Of a stretch of DNA of 5,503 bases, positions 4,707 to 5,503 are shown piece after piece. The position numbers and the translations under genes are program-made. Each line of letters starts with the position of its first letter. Position 1 is the first letter of the stretch. The notes beneath the pieces are model-generated. The model saw only the letters and a list, made by a program, of their open reading frames with translations. It ran no database searches and was not told the DNA's origin. Origin of the DNA: an uncultured Pedobacter sp. (GTDB taxonomy: Bacteria > Bacteroidota > Bacteroidia > Sphingobacteriales > Sphingobacteriaceae); the NCBI GenBank assembly GCA_946478755.1, contig CAMLDJ010000351.1, positions 1-5,503 on the forward strand, given 5' to 3'.

Positions 4707-5503
4707 TTAGCTTAACTTGGCCAGTGCATCTTTAATTCTTGAAACAGCTTTTCTCAGCTGGTCTTCAGAAGCCGCATAAGAAAGACGGATACAGTCTTCA
4801 TTACCAAAAGCTTCACCCGTTACTGTGGATACATGTGCTTCGTTTAATAGATATAAAGAAAGGTCCTCTGCAGTATTGATTACCGTTTCGCCATTCTTTT
4901 TACCAAAATAGGCTTTTACCTCCGGAAAGAAATAAAATGCTCCATCAGGAAGGTTTACTTTTATGCCCGGTATCTCTGATAGCAGTTCGTAGACAATGTC
5001 CCTACGTTTTTTAAATTCTCCAACCATCTGATTTACCGATTCTAAACCGCCCTGATAAGCTGTTAAGGATGCACGTTGTGCAATAGAGCAGGTTCCCGAA
5101 GTGACCTGACCTTGTAATTTATCGCAAGCACTAGCTATTTCCTTATTGGCAGCCATGTAACCAGATCTCCAGCCTGTCATAGCGTAAGACTTAGAAAAGC
5201 CATTGATTAGGATCACTCTGTCTTTTATCGAATCAAATTCTGCAATCGATGCATGCTTTCCAACAAAGTTGATATGCTCATAGATCTCATCCGAAATGAT
5301 ATAGATATTCGGATATTTTTCGAATACCGCGACTAAGTCGGCCAGTTCTCCTTTACTGTATACTGATCCCGTTGGGTTGCAGGGAGAAGAGAACATGAAC
5401 AATTTGGTTTTAGGGGTAATAGCTGCTTCCAGTTCTGCACCGGTTATCTTAAAATTATTTTCAACAGTAGCATTGATAAAAACACTCTCACCTTCGGCAA
5501 GTT
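4707..5503 (-). CDS. PLP-dependent class I aminotransferase, aspartate aminotransferase-like (5' end outside window)
   Basis: The C-terminal 264 residues of a roughly 400-residue fold type I aminotransferase are visible. The frame is open to the window edge, beginning LAEGESVFINATVENN, so the TTG at 5402 is an internal leucine and not a start. Landmarks numbered within the fragment: SSPCNPTG (38-45, Asn42 packs on PLP), SDEIYEH (70-76, Asp71 pairs with the pyridine nitrogen), GFSKSYAMTGWRSGY (101-115, Lys104 forms the Schiff base), GAFYFFP (187-193) and CIRLSYAAS (237-245, Arg239 binds the substrate carboxylate). FSKSYAMTGWR and the NPTG context point to the bacterial AspC-type subgroup that moves the amino group between aspartate and 2-oxoglutarate. 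Related enzymes also accept prephenate, aromatic amino acids or alanine, and the N-terminal specificity residues are missing here. It is cytosolic. TAA is at 4707-4709, followed by a strong terminator. Confidence 0.93.
   Translation of the reverse strand, partial: LAEGESVFINATVENNFKITGAELEAAITPKTKLFMFSSPCNPTGSVYSKGELADLVAVFEKYPNIYIISDEIYEHINFVGKHASIAEFDSIKDRVILINGFSKSYAMTGWRSGYMAANKEIASACDKLQGQVTSGTCSIAQRASLTAYQGGLESVNQMVGEFKKRRDIVYELLSEIPGIKVNLPDGAFYFFPEVKAYFGKKNGETVINTAEDLSLYLLNEAHVSTVTGEAFGNEDCIRLSYAASEDQLRKAVSRIKDALAKLS

Overview
The window reads as ordinary chromosome from a moderately AT-rich member of the Bacteroidota, most likely a Pedobacter-like Sphingobacteriaceae. This rests on three things: protein flavour (IspD, QueA, a lone MacB-type permease, a two-helix lmo0937/DUF5670 protein), the absence of Shine-Dalgarno sequences before the starts, and promoter boxes of the Bacteroidota TAnnTTTG type. 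The genus is an inference; no rRNA or other marker is present.

Layout, left to right. Bases 1-86 hold the last 27 codons of an unrecognised + strand gene, followed by a strong intrinsic terminator (103-134). A 53-residue two-helix membrane protein gene follows (206-367, +). A 15-bp bidirectional hairpin (375-415) separates it from ispD (403-1083, -), whose stop codon lies inside the hairpin. Next comes queA (1200-2249, -), with its own hairpin terminator (1137-1178) between it and ispD. Bases 2250-2419 are a divergent promoter region. To its right is a MacB/FtsX-type ABC permease (2420-3664, +). The 274-bp convergent gap 3665-3938 holds a 94-bp imperfect palindrome, a pair of 21-bp direct repeats and a long open frame with no recognised product. 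Then come ogt (3939-4496, -), a perfect 25-bp terminator palindrome (4629-4682), and a class I aminotransferase (4707-5503, -) cut by the window edge.

The genes do not form one pathway. They cover isoprenoid precursor synthesis (ispD), queuosine tRNA modification (queA), membrane export or envelope function (permease), alkylation repair (ogt) and amino acid metabolism (aminotransferase). Almost every gene is bounded by its own hairpin terminator, so the window looks like a series of single-gene transcription units rather than an operon.

I found no clear evidence of a new multi-gene system, phage, CRISPR array or insertion sequence. The part least explained by known genes is 3649-3936: a palindrome, direct repeats, strong G-over-C strand bias and a 95-codon stop-free frame, all in one short convergent intergenic stretch.
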